Positions 7,853 to 17,217 are shown, counted from the stretch's first letter. The stretch: 64,000 bases of DNA from Vibrio sp. D404a (GCF_030248535.1 NZ_JAHGAJ010000044.1:79224-143223), one strand, 5' to 3'. Notes: generated by a model from the letters alone, not told the origin. Program-made: numbers and translations.

Positions 7853-9234
7853 TGCGCTTACCTAAAATCACCAGCTTATATGGACGTATCTTTGCGATCT
7901 TTTGGTTCACCATGTTACTGGTGCTTTTATCCGTGCTGTCTCTGCCACACCTAGACCCACGTGTGGCGCGCGAGGTTCCTACAGAACACTACGACAAACT
8001 CACTCGTATCGCTAAAGCGACAGAGAAGCGTTTTGCTGGTGAAGACAACCTTGGCAAGATTGTTTTTCAGCTTGAGGGGCCACCTCGTAGCCGCAAAGAT
8101 TCTCGCCCGCGTATCTATCTCACTGACCTAGATGGCAGTGTGTTGACCACTAAGCGCCACTCGGACTATAAGGTCAAAGCGATCCGCAACTTTGTTACTA
8201 CCATTGATAATCCAGAAGTGCCGAAGCAGAAGCTGTATGGGCACTACATGGTCGCAGGTCCGATTCCGGTGGTGCTCGCCAACGAAGACCTGATGATGTA
8301 TGTCAGTGTTAAGTGGAACCAGCCACCACCTTTCCTATTAAGACTGTTCGATAAACCACTGCAGCTGCTCCTCGCAGTAATGCTGGCCAGTACCCCACTG
8401 TTACTGTGGCTTGCTTGGGCACTGAGCCAACCGGCTCGACGCCTCGAACGTGCGGCGCAGCGTGTGGCAAAAGGTGAGTTTGAGGTCGACCCTACACTTG
8501 AGAAAGGTACTTCCGAATTCCGCCAAGCTGGGGAGAGCTTCAACCAAATGGTAGAAGCGGTAAACCAGATGATTTCTGGACAACAACGACTGCTGTCCGA
8601 CATCTCTCATGAACTGCGTTCACCCCTGACCCGACTGCGTATGGCCAATGCACTCGCTATTCGTAAACAGGGCGAAAGCCAAGAGTTAGAGCGTATCGAT
8701 ACAGAGGCTCAGCGACTAGAGCAGATGATCAGTGAACTACTGACACTGTCTCGAATGCAGGTCGACAGCCATATCACTCGCGAGATTCAACCGCTTTCAA
8801 GCCTGTGGGAAGAGATCTTAAAAGACGCGGAATTTGAAGCAGAGCAGATGAACAAGGCTCTCACCTTCTCTGAGATCCCAGATCGTTCGATCTCAGGCAA
8901 CCCGAAGCTATTGATGAGCGCACTCGACAACATCATTCGTAATGCGATCTACTATGGTAAAGACACGGTCGATGTACAGATGAGCGTTAAGCAAGACGTG
9001 CTGACTCTTGAAGTTCATGACGATGGTGATGGCGTACCTGAGGCTGAATTAGAATCCATATTCCGCCCATTCTATCGTGTCTCAACCGCACGCGATCGCC
9101 ACTCCGGCGGAACTGGGCTTGGGCTGACCATCACAGAAAGTGCGATTCGTCAGCACAGTGGTACCATTGTCGCGAGCCGCAGCCAGCTTGGTGGATTGCA
9201 GGTCAAAATCACACTGCCAATCGTGCCGCAATAA
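7852..9234 (+). CDS. cpxA: Envelope-stress sensor histidine kinase CpxA
   Basis: A 460-aa inner-membrane sensor kinase/phosphatase paired with CpxR. There is one N-terminal membrane helix (about 10-32), a periplasmic sensor domain (about 33-165), a second helix (about 166-188) and a HAMP linker. The dimerisation domain holds phospho-acceptor His253 in SDISHELRSPLTR. ATP-binding motifs are N (NIIRNAIYYG), G1 (DDGDGVP), F (FRPFYR) and G2 (GGTGLGLTI). The periplasmic part is where CpxP is expected to act. The start overlaps the cpxR stop by one base. Confidence 0.97.
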   Translation: MRLPKITSLYGRIFAIFWFTMLLVLLSVLSLPHLDPRVAREVPTEHYDKLTRIAKATEKRFAGEDNLGKIVFQLEGPPRSRKDSRPRIYLTDLDGSVLTTKRHSDYKVKAIRNFVTTIDNPEVPKQKLYGHYMVAGPIPVVLANEDLMMYVSVKWNQPPPFLLRLFDKPLQLLLAVMLASTPLLLWLAWALSQPARRLERAAQRVAKGEFEVDPTLEKGTSEFRQAGESFNQMVEAVNQMISGQQRLLSDISHELRSPLTRLRMANALAIRKQGESQELERIDTEAQRLEQMISELLTLSRMQVDSHITREIQPLSSLWEEILKDAEFEAEQMNKALTFSEIPDRSISGNPKLLMSALDNIIRNAIYYGKDTVDVQMSVKQDVLTLEVHDDGDGVPEAELESIFRPFYRVSTARDRHSGGTGLGLTITESAIRQHSGTIVASRSQLGGLQVKITLPIVPQ

Positions 9235-9254
9235 TAACCTCACAAAGATCTAGT

Positions 9255-9275
9255 TGATAATGAGATCTATTATCA
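9255..9275. promoter_or_regulatory. Fur box upstream of sodA
   Basis: TGATAAT and ATTATCA form perfect 7-bp arms around GAGATCT. The central 19 bp match the classical Fur consensus at 15 positions. It lies 35 bp before the sodA start codon, where bound Fur would block transcription in iron-rich cells. Confidence 0.75.
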
Positions 9276-9309
9276 TTAAGGTAAATCCTCTAATTAAGGA
9301 GGATTTACC

Positions 9310-9927
9310 ATGTCACACACCTTTCCAGAACTACCTTACGCCTACGATGCCCTAGAGCCTTACATTGACGCAAAGACAATGGAGGTACACTACAGTAAGC
9401 ACCATAAGACCTACTACGATAAGTTCATAGCGGCGATTGCTGGCACCGACTTAGAGCAGCAACCTCTAACCGAGATCTTTGCCAATATCTCAAAACACTC
9501 TCCGGCGGTACGTAACAATGGCGGTGGCTACTACAACCACATCCTATATTGGAACTGCATGTCTAAAGACGGCGGTGGTGAGCCAAGCGGCGATCTAGCC
9601 AAAGACATTCTTGCAACGTTTGGTGACTTAGAGAGCTTTAAAGATCAGTTCGCTCAAGCCGCTATCAACACCTTTGGCTCGGGTTTCGCTTGGCTTGTCG
9701 TGAAAGATGGTGCGCTAAAAATCGTCTCTACATCTAACCAAGATAACCCTTGGATGGACGCAGTAGATAGCCAAGGTGAGCCAATTCTAGCGCTCGACGT
9801 TTGGGAACACGCGTACTACATCAGCTACCAGAACCGCCGTCCTGACTACATTAATGCATGGTGGAATGTCGTGAACTGGGATGCCGTTGCAGAAAACTAC
9901 GCACAGGCATTAGCAAACAAAGCGTAA
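9310..9927 (+). CDS. sodA: Superoxide dismutase, Mn type
   Basis: A 205-aa cytoplasmic enzyme that dismutates superoxide. Metal ligands are the His in EVHYSKHHKTYY, the His in GGYYNHILYW, and Asp and His in LDVWEHAYY. Mn rather than Fe type is chosen because the position before YYNH is Gly (Fe-SOD has Gln there) and the outer-sphere Gln is in SNQDNP, as in E. coli SodA. The C-terminus RRPDYINAWWNVVNWD is conserved. A strong AAGGAGG ribosome binding site is present. The upstream Fur box predicts induction by iron limitation. It lies directly after cpxA, as in V. cholerae. Confidence 0.93.
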   Translation: MSHTFPELPYAYDALEPYIDAKTMEVHYSKHHKTYYDKFIAAIAGTDLEQQPLTEIFANISKHSPAVRNNGGGYYNHILYWNCMSKDGGGEPSGDLAKDILATFGDLESFKDQFAQAAINTFGSGFAWLVVKDGALKIVSTSNQDNPWMDAVDSQGEPILALDVWEHAYYISYQNRRPDYINAWWNVVNWDAVAENYAQALANKA

Positions 9928-10003
9928 TCGTTCGGTGGCAACTGTACTCACTCAGCTTGCCACCGTATACTCAAGCTACTTTTTATCTATCCAGTGAACC
10001 AGT

Positions 10004-10483
10004 ATGTTTGATATCGCGCTTTACGAACCTGAAATTGCACCTAACACAGGTAACATCATTCGCCTTTGTGCTAACTGTGGTGCCAACCTGCATCTGATTG
10101 AGCCACTCGGTTTTGATTTAGAAGAGAAGAAAGTTCGCCGCGCGGGTTTGGACTACCACGATTTGGCTCGTGTGAAGCGCCATAAGAACCTAGAGGCCTT
10201 TCTAGAGTACCTAGAGAATGAACGCGAGGGTGACTTCCGTATTTTTGCGTGTACCACCAAGACCACTGGCCATCACGTGGATGCGAAGTTTCAACAAGGT
10301 GACGTATTGATGTTTGGCCCTGAAACTCGCGGCCTGCCTGCCGATCTGATTGAAAGCATGCCGATGGAGCAGCGTATCCGCATTCCAATGATGCCGGACG
10401 CGCGTAGCCTCAACCTATCCAATGCCGTTGCGATTATCGCGTTTGAAGCGTGGCGACAAATGGGCTTTGAAGGCGCGGTTTAA
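10004..10483 (+). CDS. trmL: tRNA (cytidine(34)-2'-O)-methyltransferase TrmL
   Basis: A 159-aa SPOUT-class methyltransferase that 2'-O-methylates the wobble base of tRNA-Leu isoacceptors. The N-terminus EPEIAPNTGNIIRLCANCG, the middle FGPETRGLP and the C-terminus RSLNLSNAVAIIAFEAWRQ form the trefoil-knot SAM site of the TrmL (YibK) family. The length matches E. coli TrmL (157 aa). A 76-bp gap separates it from sodA. Confidence 0.95.
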   Translation: MFDIALYEPEIAPNTGNIIRLCANCGANLHLIEPLGFDLEEKKVRRAGLDYHDLARVKRHKNLEAFLEYLENEREGDFRIFACTTKTTGHHVDAKFQQGDVLMFGPETRGLPADLIESMPMEQRIRIPMMPDARSLNLSNAVAIIAFEAWRQMGFEGAV

Positions 10484-10511
10484 GCCAACTTACTCTTAAA
10501 AAATAACTAAA

Positions 10512-10548
10512 ATCTTCATAGACAACCGGGATCTTCAAAGACAACCGG
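10512..10548 (+). repeat. Short tandem duplication, two 18-nt units
   Basis: ATCTTCATAGACAACCGG is followed one base later by the same unit with a single T to A change. It lies in the trmL-fxsA intergenic region and looks like a local slippage duplication. It has no evident function. Confidence 0.55.
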
Positions 10549-10562
10549 CTCTCACAGACAAT

Positions 10563-10615
10563 AAAAAAGGCTCTCTCCTTTTGTTCTAATAAAGAATAAA
10601 GGAGAGAGCCTTTTT
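10563..10615. terminator. Long bidirectional terminator between trmL and fxsA
   Basis: AAGGCTCTCTCCTTT and AAAGGAGAGAGCCTT form an extended perfect stem with A- and T-tracts on either side. It serves both converging genes. Confidence 0.9.
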
Positions 10616-10631
10616 GATGGTGAGGTAGCAA

Positions 10632-11144
10632 TTAGTTCAAGCGGTTACGATCGTTGTTATCGTCATCTTTCTTCTCAAACTCGCCCTCAAAGGTGTTACC
10701 GCCCTTGGATTGGTTAAATGGGTCTTCACCGAATGGACTTTGACCAAAGCCAGCGTGACCACCGGCATGGAAACCACCTGACACATTCTTCACGACCATT
10801 TTTTCCATAAGCTTTTTCGCAATCGCGGCGCGCGGTGCTGGCAGTAGCACCAACATACCCAGCGCATCGGTCATAAAGCCCGGAGTTAACAACAGCACAC
10901 CTGCCACCGCAAGCATCACACCTTCAAGAATTTGTTGTGCAGGCATTTCACCTTGCTGCAGACGGCCTTGAACCGACATTAAGGTTTGAATCCCTTGGCT
11001 GCGAACCAATGACGCACCGACAAATGCCGTCACTAGCACCAAGGCGATTGTTGGCCACAATCCTAAGAAGCCACCAACTTGAATAAATAAGCCGATCTCG
11101 ATGATAGGCACAAAGATAAACAGTAATAATAAGATAGGAAACAC
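10632..11144 (-). CDS. fxsA: FxsA family membrane protein
   Basis: A 170-aa inner-membrane protein. In E. coli its overproduction relieves exclusion of phage T7 by the F plasmid; its normal role is unclear. Four hydrophobic segments lie in the first 110 residues, including the family pattern IFVPIIEIGLF and LLTPGFMTDALG. The C-terminal third is soluble, Gly/His/Phe-rich, then acidic-basic (KKDDDNNDRN). The start is GTG, supported by an AAAGGAGGG ribosome binding site directly upstream. It is divergent from aspA, as fxsA is in E. coli. Confidence 0.93.
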   Translation of the reverse strand: MFPILLLLFIFVPIIEIGLFIQVGGFLGLWPTIALVLVTAFVGASLVRSQGIQTLMSVQGRLQQGEMPAQQILEGVMLAVAGVLLLTPGFMTDALGMLVLLPAPRAAIAKKLMEKMVVKNVSGGFHAGGHAGFGQSPFGEDPFNQSKGGNTFEGEFEKKDDDNNDRNRLN

Positions 11145-11300
11145 AAGCCCTCCTTTGTTGTGTTCAGTGTACGTTGAAAGCTCTCACGAACTCAAATTTA
11201 TCCTGTAAATAAGCGTGTCTCACACTCAAAAAATTGTTTGCACAAGATTGACGAAACAAAAGCAAAAAAGGTGATCAACTTACTATTTTTATGCGCTAGG

Positions 11301-11311
11301 TACAGTATTAT
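11301..11311 (+). promoter_or_regulatory. Possible aspA promoter (-10 region)
   Basis: TACAGTATTAT resembles a -10 element (TATTAT at 11306-11311) without a good -35, as expected for an activator-dependent promoter. About 115 nt of leader would precede the aspA start. This is a weak call made by eye. Confidence 0.35.
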
Positions 11312-11427
11312 GTGCCACATAAGTCAGGACGGATTTATCAGCCCAAAATTCTAGCGAACGGAGTTTCGCCTAAAGAATAGGCTAATAACTAACTATATTA
11401 TCAGAATAATTCTCTAAGGATCCTGTT

Positions 11428-12879
11428 ATGGCTACTCAATCTAAAGCTCCTGTTGAAGCTCCACAAGCCACTCGTCTCGAAGAAGATCTATTAGGTCAAC
11501 GTCATGTTCCGGCAGATGCTTACTACGGCATCCACACTCTACGCGCTATCGAAAACTTTAACATCTCAAATGTAACTATCTCAGACGTGCCTGAATTTGT
11601 GCGCGGCATGGTGATGACTAAGAAGGCTGCCGCTTTAGCAAACAAAGAGTTAGGTGTAATTCCTAGCGAAGTAGCGAAGCACATCATTGCAGCGTGTGAC
11701 CTTATCCTTGAAACCGGTAAGTGCATGGACCAATTCCCTTCAGACGTTTTCCAAGGCGGTGCGGGTACCTCTGTAAACATGAACGCGAACGAAGTGGTTG
11801 CGAACGTTGCTCTTGAATTGATGGGCAAAGAGAAAGGCCAGTACGAGTTCATTAACCCGAATGACCATGTAAACAAGAGCCAATCAACAAACTGTGCATA
11901 CCCAACAGGTTTCCGTATCTCTGTGTTCAACAGCGTACGTAAACTTATCGATGCTATCGAGTACCTGAAAGGTGCATTCGAGCTTAAGAGCCAAGAGTTC
12001 AACACGGTTCTAAAAATGGGTCGTACTCAACTGCAAGATGCAGTGCCAATGACTGTGGGCCAAGAGTTCCACGCGTGGGCAGTAACGATCAACGAAGAGA
12101 TCAAAAACCTAGAGTACACCTCTAAGCTTCTTCTTGAAGTTAACCTAGGTGCAACGGCGATCGGTACTGGTCTAAACGCGGCACAAGGCTACCAAGAGCT
12201 AGCAGTTAAACACCTTGCAGAAGTAACGGGCCTAGAAGTTTCTCCAGCTGAAGACCTAATCGAAGCAACGTCAGACTGTGGTGCATACGTAATGACTCAC
12301 GGTGCGTTGAAGCGTCTAGCGGTGAAACTGTCTAAGATCTGTAACGACCTACGTCTACTTTCTTCTGGTCCACGTGCGGGTCTGAATGAGCTGAACCTTC
12401 CTGAGCTTCAAGCGGGTTCTTCAATCATGCCAGCTAAAGTAAACCCTGTTGTTCCAGAAGTGGTAAACCAAGTGTGCTTTAAAGTACTTGGCAACGACAA
12501 CACGGTTTCTTTCGCAGCAGAAGGTGGTCAGCTACAGCTGAACGTAATGGAACCAGTCATTGCACAGAGCATGTTTGAGTCTCTAGATATTCTAACCAAT
12601 GCTTGTGTGAACCTACGCGACAAGTGTGTAGATGGCATCACAGTGAATAAGGAAGTGTGTGAAGCGCACGTATTCAACTCAATCGGTATCGTGACTTACC
12701 TAAACCCATACATTGGCCACCACGAAGGTGACATCGTTGGTAAGATTTGTGCAGAAACCGGTAAGAGCGTTCGCGACGTCGTTCTAGAGCGTGGTCTACT
12801 GACTGAAGAAGAACTTGATGACATTTTCTCAGTTGAAAACTTGATGCGTCCTCAGTATAAAGGCAAGCGCTACGAGTAA
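11428..12879 (+). CDS. aspA: Aspartate ammonia-lyase
   Basis: AspA deaminates L-aspartate to fumarate and ammonia, feeding fumarate respiration and nitrogen supply. The product is 483 aa (E. coli 478 aa). It belongs to the fumarase/aspartase superfamily: the signature GSSIMPAKVNP with catalytic Ser is present, as are NMNANEV, HVNKSQSTNC and GRTQLQDAVP. The N-terminus is slightly longer and Ala/Pro-rich (MATQSKAPVEAPQ). The ribosome binding site is TAAGGA. It is followed by the C4-dicarboxylate carrier gene, the classic aspA-dcuA pairing, although a terminator lies between them. Confidence 0.97.
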   Translation: MATQSKAPVEAPQATRLEEDLLGQRHVPADAYYGIHTLRAIENFNISNVTISDVPEFVRGMVMTKKAAALANKELGVIPSEVAKHIIAACDLILETGKCMDQFPSDVFQGGAGTSVNMNANEVVANVALELMGKEKGQYEFINPNDHVNKSQSTNCAYPTGFRISVFNSVRKLIDAIEYLKGAFELKSQEFNTVLKMGRTQLQDAVPMTVGQEFHAWAVTINEEIKNLEYTSKLLLEVNLGATAIGTGLNAAQGYQELAVKHLAEVTGLEVSPAEDLIEATSDCGAYVMTHGALKRLAVKLSKICNDLRLLSSGPRAGLNELNLPELQAGSSIMPAKVNPVVPEVVNQVCFKVLGNDNTVSFAAEGGQLQLNVMEPVIAQSMFESLDILTNACVNLRDKCVDGITVNKEVCEAHVFNSIGIVTYLNPYIGHHEGDIVGKICAETGKSVRDVVLERGLLTEEELDDIFSVENLMRPQYKGKRYE

Positions 12880-12891
12880 GTATTGAAAACA

Positions 12892-12915
12892 GGGCTCCAA
12901 ACGGAGCCCTTTTTT
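12892..12915 (+). terminator. Terminator of aspA
   Basis: GGGCTCC and GGAGCCC pair around AAAC and are followed by TTTTTT. Confidence 0.9.
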
Positions 12916-13057
12916 AGGCTTTGAACTGATTAACCACAAAATATTGATGGTTTTATCACAGAGCTCAATCTCTCGGTGAGTTTTAGCCATAGGTTCTATT
13001 ATTTGAACACTCAGTGGCGAGTTTTCAGATAATAAAATCTACAAATGAGGTGTTACT

Positions 13058-14365
13058 ATGATTGCAGTAGAACTGTTCGTTGTCCTACTCTTTATCTTTT
13101 TAGGGGCCAGAATTGGCGGTATTGGTATCGGCTTTGCCGGTGGTGCCGGTGTTATCGCACTGTCGCTAATCTTAGGCGTTCCAACCAGCCAATCTTTTAT
13201 CCCAATTGACGTTATCCTGATCATCATGTCAGTTATCACTGCGATTGCAGCAATGCAGGTTGCAGGTGGTATGGACTGGTTGGTTCAGATTGCAGAAAAC
13301 TTTTTACGCAAACATCCTGAACGCATTACCTTTTATGCACCTATCGTGACGTTCTTGATGACACTGATGGCCGGTACGGGTCACACAGCGTTCTCTACCC
13401 TTCCTGTTATCGCTGAAGTAGCAAAAGGCCAAGGTGTTCGTCCATCTCGTCCACTGTCTATTGCGGTTGTTGCTTCTCAGATTGCGATCACGGCATCACC
13501 AATCTCAGCAGCCGTTGTCGCGTTCGCAGCAATGCTTGCGCCGTTCGGTGTTGACTACCTAACGCTACTGATGGTTTGTATCCCTACAACCTTCATCGCT
13601 TGTATGGTTGGCGCAGTCGTTGCGAACTACATGGGCAGCGAGCTCAAAGACGATCCTGTTTACCAAGAGCGTCTAGAGAAAGGTCTCATCAAGCTAGCAA
13701 CAGAAGAGAAGCGTGAAATCCTTCCAACTGCGAAGAAAGCGACTTACATCTTCCTAGCGGCGATTGGTTTCGTGGTGTGCTACGCAGCGGCTATCTCTAG
13801 CTCTGTTGGCTTAATCGAGAACCCAGCACTGGGCCGTAACGAAGCGATCATGTCGGTGATGCTGGCAGCAGCAGCGGCAATCGTTCTGTTCACTAAAATT
13901 GATGCAGCGAAGATCTCTTCAGCGCCAACGTTCCGTTCTGGTATGACTGCATGTGTCTGTGTACTAGGTGTAGCTTGGTTAGGTTCAACGTTTGTAAACG
14001 CACACGTTGCTGAAATCAAAGACGTTGCAGGCGCGCTACTGGCTGACTACCCATGGATGCTGGCACTGGTTCTGTTCTTCGCTTCTATGCTGCTTTACTC
14101 TCAAGGTGCAACAACGGTTGCGCTAATGCCAGCAGCTCTTGCGATTGGCGTAGCACCACTGACAGCCGTTGCTTCATTTGCTGCGGTAAGTGCACTGTTT
14201 GTACTTCCAACTTACCCAACGCTATTGGCAGCGGTTGAGATGGATGACACGGGCTCAACGCGTATCGGTAACTTGGTATTCAACCACCCATTCTTCATTC
14301 CGGGTGTGGTGACTATTGGTACTGCTGTTGCTCTTGGCTTCGGTTTCGGTGGTTTATTCATTTAA
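13058..14365 (+). CDS. dcuA: Anaerobic C4-dicarboxylate transporter, Dcu family
   Basis: A 435-aa inner-membrane carrier with 10-12 hydrophobic segments that exchanges fumarate, aspartate or malate for succinate. It is closer to DcuA than DcuB by eye: the N-terminus FLGARIGGIGIGFAGGAGV, ITASPISAAVV, GVAWLGSTFV and AVSALFVLPTYPTLLAAV all follow DcuA, and it lacks the DcuB insertion. In V. cholerae the gene at this place is sometimes called dcuB, so the letter is less certain than the family. AspA supplies fumarate and ammonia from the aspartate imported here. A terminator follows. Confidence 0.9.
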   Translation: MIAVELFVVLLFIFLGARIGGIGIGFAGGAGVIALSLILGVPTSQSFIPIDVILIIMSVITAIAAMQVAGGMDWLVQIAENFLRKHPERITFYAPIVTFLMTLMAGTGHTAFSTLPVIAEVAKGQGVRPSRPLSIAVVASQIAITASPISAAVVAFAAMLAPFGVDYLTLLMVCIPTTFIACMVGAVVANYMGSELKDDPVYQERLEKGLIKLATEEKREILPTAKKATYIFLAAIGFVVCYAAAISSSVGLIENPALGRNEAIMSVMLAAAAAIVLFTKIDAAKISSAPTFRSGMTACVCVLGVAWLGSTFVNAHVAEIKDVAGALLADYPWMLALVLFFASMLLYSQGATTVALMPAALAIGVAPLTAVASFAAVSALFVLPTYPTLLAAVEMDDTGSTRIGNLVFNHPFFIPGVVTIGTAVALGFGFGGLFI

Positions 14366-14390
14366 TCACACCCAATCGTTGATGAATTGA

Positions 14391-14416
14391 AAGAGGGCCT
14401 TGGTGCCCTCTTTTTT
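14391..14416 (+). terminator. Terminator of dcuA
   Basis: AAGAGGGC and GCCCTCTT pair around CTTGGT and are followed by TTTTTTG. Confidence 0.9.
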
Positions 14417-14549
14417 GTTTTCCGTTCAAATTCGAGACATTCCAAACCAAGGCTTTACACTTCATTCGCAACATTTTGAAACTTTCTGGTCAGAGTTTCG
14501 GTCTGATTGAGTTAAAATCGCTGTTAACTTAATCAAGACGATCTCATTT

Positions 14550-16385
14550 ATGCGTGTATATCTCACTCTGCTATTTGTTGGGCTACTTTCTGTCTCCACC
14601 TCAGCCCTTGCGCTCTTTGGTAATAATGACCAAGGCCTAGAACTCAATGCCGGTAGCAATACCTTTGTTCCGGTTGATCAAGCTTTCCCTTTTAATTATT
14701 ACCAGCAAGACGACAAGATCTTAATCGACTGGCAAGTTAAAGAGGGCTACTACCTCTATCAACACAGTCTTGATTTTACTGGACAAAACCTCGCTATCGG
14801 CCCAGTAGAGATGGAGGACGGACAACCACATCAAGACGAATTCTTTGGTGAGGTGAGCATTTATACTCAGCCGTTGTTTGTGCAGGTCCCACTACAGAGC
14901 TACCAAGACGGTTCTCAGCTGGTTGTTAAGTATCAAGGCTGTGCCAAAGCCGGTTTTTGTTACCCACCTGAAATTCGCGTCTTAGATATCGAGCCATTTA
15001 CGCCGTCAGCAAATGCAGCTGAAGGGGCGACTGAGCAAGGTATCTCTTCAAACTCCGCGACATCAGAGCCTGTGACATCAGAACCGACGCTATCTGAACA
15101 TAGCGTAGAAGAGCGCAACACAACTCCAGCCTCAAAAGAAGCAGGGCTTGCTGAACAGTTAGGTGACAGTTGGTGGACACCGCTTCTATTCCTGGCCTTA
15201 GGTGTTGGCCTCGCCTTCACGCCATGTGTCCTGCCTATGTACCCGATTCTAACAGGCATTGTGTTGGGCGGTGGTAAACTAAGCCAAGGCCGAGCGCTGA
15301 TGCTGTCGTTTATCTATGTGCAAGGTATGGCGCTTACCTACACCCTGCTTGGTCTTGTGGTCGCATCCGCGGGTATGCAGTTCCAAGCGGCGATGCAGCA
15401 CCCTTATGTACTGATTGGCTTAAGTATTCTATTCGTGGCATTGGCACTGTCGATGTTTGGCGTCTACAACCTTCAACTTCCAAGCAGTGTTCAGACTTGG
15501 CTCAATAACCAGAGCAACAAGCAGCAAGGTGGCAATACTCTAGGTGTGTTTGCGATGGGTGCGATCTCTGGCTTGGTGTGCTCACCATGTACTACGGCGC
15601 CGCTATCTGGTGCTCTACTTTACGTGGCACAAAGTGGCGATCTGTTTACGGGTGGTATTGCTCTGTATGCGTTGGCAATGGGCATGGGTATCCCACTGAT
15701 GCTAGTCGCCGTATTCGGCAATAAGTTGCTGCCGAAAGCAGGCAGCTGGATGGACAAAGTCAAAATCGTGTTTGGCTTTATTCTACTGGCAGCACCTATC
15801 TTCCTATTGGAGCGCATTCTTCCTGAGTTTTGGGCAACGGTATTGTGGTCAGCACTGGGTTTTGTGGCCTTTGGTTGGCTATATCACAGCAAAAATTCCC
15901 TACCATTCGGTGGTTGGAAACAGAGTGCAGTCGGCATCATTGCCATGCTTGGACTGTTCGCATCGGCTCAACCGGCTCTGAATTACTGGTTTGCAGAAAA
16001 GAGTGCTGAGCAGACTGCTCAAATTGAATTTGCTCGTATCAATACCGTAGAAGAACTTGAGATCCAGTTAATAGAGGCGAAGAAGTTAGGCAAACCGGTG
16101 ATGCTCGATTTCTATGCTGACTGGTGTGTCGCGTGTAAAGAATTTGAAAAGTACACCTTCCACCAAGCCGATGTTGAGAACAAGCTGTCCAACTTTGTGT
16201 TGCTTCAAGCAGACGTGACGCGAAACATGCCACAAGATATTGAACTGCTTAAACAAATGCAGGTCCTTGGTTTACCAACCATTGAATTCTGGGATGGTGA
16301 GGGTAACCATGTTCCAAATGCTCGTGTGACTGGTTTTATGAACGCTGAAACCTTCCTGCAGCACATGCAGAGCCACCAGCTGTAA
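14550..16385 (+). CDS. dsbD: Thiol:disulfide interchange protein DsbD
   Basis: A 611-aa inner-membrane reductant carrier that passes electrons from cytoplasmic thioredoxin to periplasmic DsbC, DsbG and cytochrome c maturation. A signal peptide (about 1-22) is followed by the periplasmic alpha domain with Cys131 and Cys137 (CAKAGFC). A Ser/Thr/Glu-rich linker (about 160-200) explains the extra length over E. coli (565 aa). The eight-helix beta domain holds Cys226 (TPCVLPMYP) and the CSPC motif. The C-terminal thioredoxin-like gamma domain has Cys526 and Cys529 (DWCVACK). All redox cysteines are present. In E. coli cutA lies between dcuA and dsbD; it is absent here. Confidence 0.97.
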   Translation: MRVYLTLLFVGLLSVSTSALALFGNNDQGLELNAGSNTFVPVDQAFPFNYYQQDDKILIDWQVKEGYYLYQHSLDFTGQNLAIGPVEMEDGQPHQDEFFGEVSIYTQPLFVQVPLQSYQDGSQLVVKYQGCAKAGFCYPPEIRVLDIEPFTPSANAAEGATEQGISSNSATSEPVTSEPTLSEHSVEERNTTPASKEAGLAEQLGDSWWTPLLFLALGVGLAFTPCVLPMYPILTGIVLGGGKLSQGRALMLSFIYVQGMALTYTLLGLVVASAGMQFQAAMQHPYVLIGLSILFVALALSMFGVYNLQLPSSVQTWLNNQSNKQQGGNTLGVFAMGAISGLVCSPCTTAPLSGALLYVAQSGDLFTGGIALYALAMGMGIPLMLVAVFGNKLLPKAGSWMDKVKIVFGFILLAAPIFLLERILPEFWATVLWSALGFVAFGWLYHSKNSLPFGGWKQSAVGIIAMLGLFASAQPALNYWFAEKSAEQTAQIEFARINTVEELEIQLIEAKKLGKPVMLDFYADWCVACKEFEKYTFHQADVENKLSNFVLLQADVTRNMPQDIELLKQMQVLGLPTIEFWDGEGNHVPNARVTGFMNAETFLQHMQSHQL

Positions 16386-16407
16386 CGCGTTTTACCCATA
16401 AATAATC

Positions 16408-16458
16408 AGCCGCGGTTTATTTCTCAAATGAGGAGTAAAGCGCGGCTTTTGTGTTTTT
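16408..16458 (+). terminator. Terminator of dsbD
   Basis: AGCCGCG and CGCGGCT pair across a partly complementary 30-nt middle (CTCA/TGAG pairing inside) and are followed by TTTTGTGTTTTT. Confidence 0.75.
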
Positions 16459-16578
16459 ATAAATGCTTTCGACATCCGCCTCTCAGCAAAAGTGGATATG
16501 CTTCAGACTTTTAGTGCATAAATATTGTCCGCATAGTCAATCGGGACAATAATAAATGTTAACTAAATTGTTAAAAGT

Positions 16579-17217
16579 ATGAACGTCATGGACTCGACCT
16601 ACACCATCATCATTGCTGATGACCACCCTCTGTTTCGTAACGCCTTGTTTCAGTCAGTGCACATGGCGATCAGTGGCGCGAACCTTCTCGAAGCCGACTC
16701 TCTGGACGCTTTGTTAACACTTCTCAAAAAAGAAGACGAGCCAGATCTGCTGCTGCTCGACCTCAAGATGCCGGGTGCCAATGGCATGTCTGGCCTTATT
16801 CAGCTGCGCGCCGAGTATCCAGACTTACCGATCGTGGTTATCTCTGCCAGTGAAGATGCGAGCGTGGTGACGCAAGTGAAGAGCCATGGTGCGTTTGGCT
16901 TTATTCCAAAGTCGAGTGATATGCGTGAGTTGGTGAGTGCATTGAATCAGGTCTTAAATGGCGACCCGTTCTTCCCAGAAGGCTTAATCACCAATAACGC
17001 AGCTTGTAGTGATCTAGCGGAGAAAATTGCGACTCTAACACCACAACAATACAAGGTATTAGGCATGCTTTCCGACGGCCTGCTGAATAAGCAGATTGCC
17101 TATGAATTGAATGTCTCGGAAGCGACCATCAAGGCACACATGACGGCCATCTTCCGTAAACTGGACGTGAAAAATAGAACTCAAGCAGTGATCTTGCTGC
17201 AAGAGGTTCACAATTAA
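16579..17217 (+). CDS. crbR: LuxR/NarL-family response regulator, CrbR-like (acetate switch)
   Basis: A 212-aa response regulator. The receiver domain (about 8-125) has the acidic pair in IIADDHPLF, phospho-Asp in LLLDLKMPG, Ser in VISAS and Lys in FIPKSS. The NarL-type HTH (about 148-210) contains LTPQQYKVLGMLSDG and NKQIAYELNVSEATIKAHM. In V. cholerae the regulator at the place between dsbD and nhaP2 is CrbR, partner of CrbS and activator of acs; the assignment rests on this neighbourhood and on the presence of crbS 6 kb away. No kinase gene is adjacent. Its TAA shares bases with the nhaP2 stop on the other strand. An alternative ATG lies at 16588. Confidence 0.85.
   Translation: MNVMDSTYTIIIADDHPLFRNALFQSVHMAISGANLLEADSLDALLTLLKKEDEPDLLLLDLKMPGANGMSGLIQLRAEYPDLPIVVISASEDASVVTQVKSHGAFGFIPKSSDMRELVSALNQVLNGDPFFPEGLITNNAACSDLAEKIATLTPQQYKVLGMLSDGLLNKQIAYELNVSEATIKAHMTAIFRKLDVKNRTQAVILLQEVHN

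Noticed and set aside
9310..9927. Calling the superoxide dismutase SodB (iron type)
   Set aside because: Gly replaces the Fe-type Gln before YYNH and the outer-sphere Gln is in SNQDNP, both Mn-type; the Fur box and position after cpxA also fit sodA.
10512..10548. Two 18-nt repeats as a CRISPR or regulatory array
   Set aside because: Only two adjacent units without spacers; a simple slippage duplication explains it.
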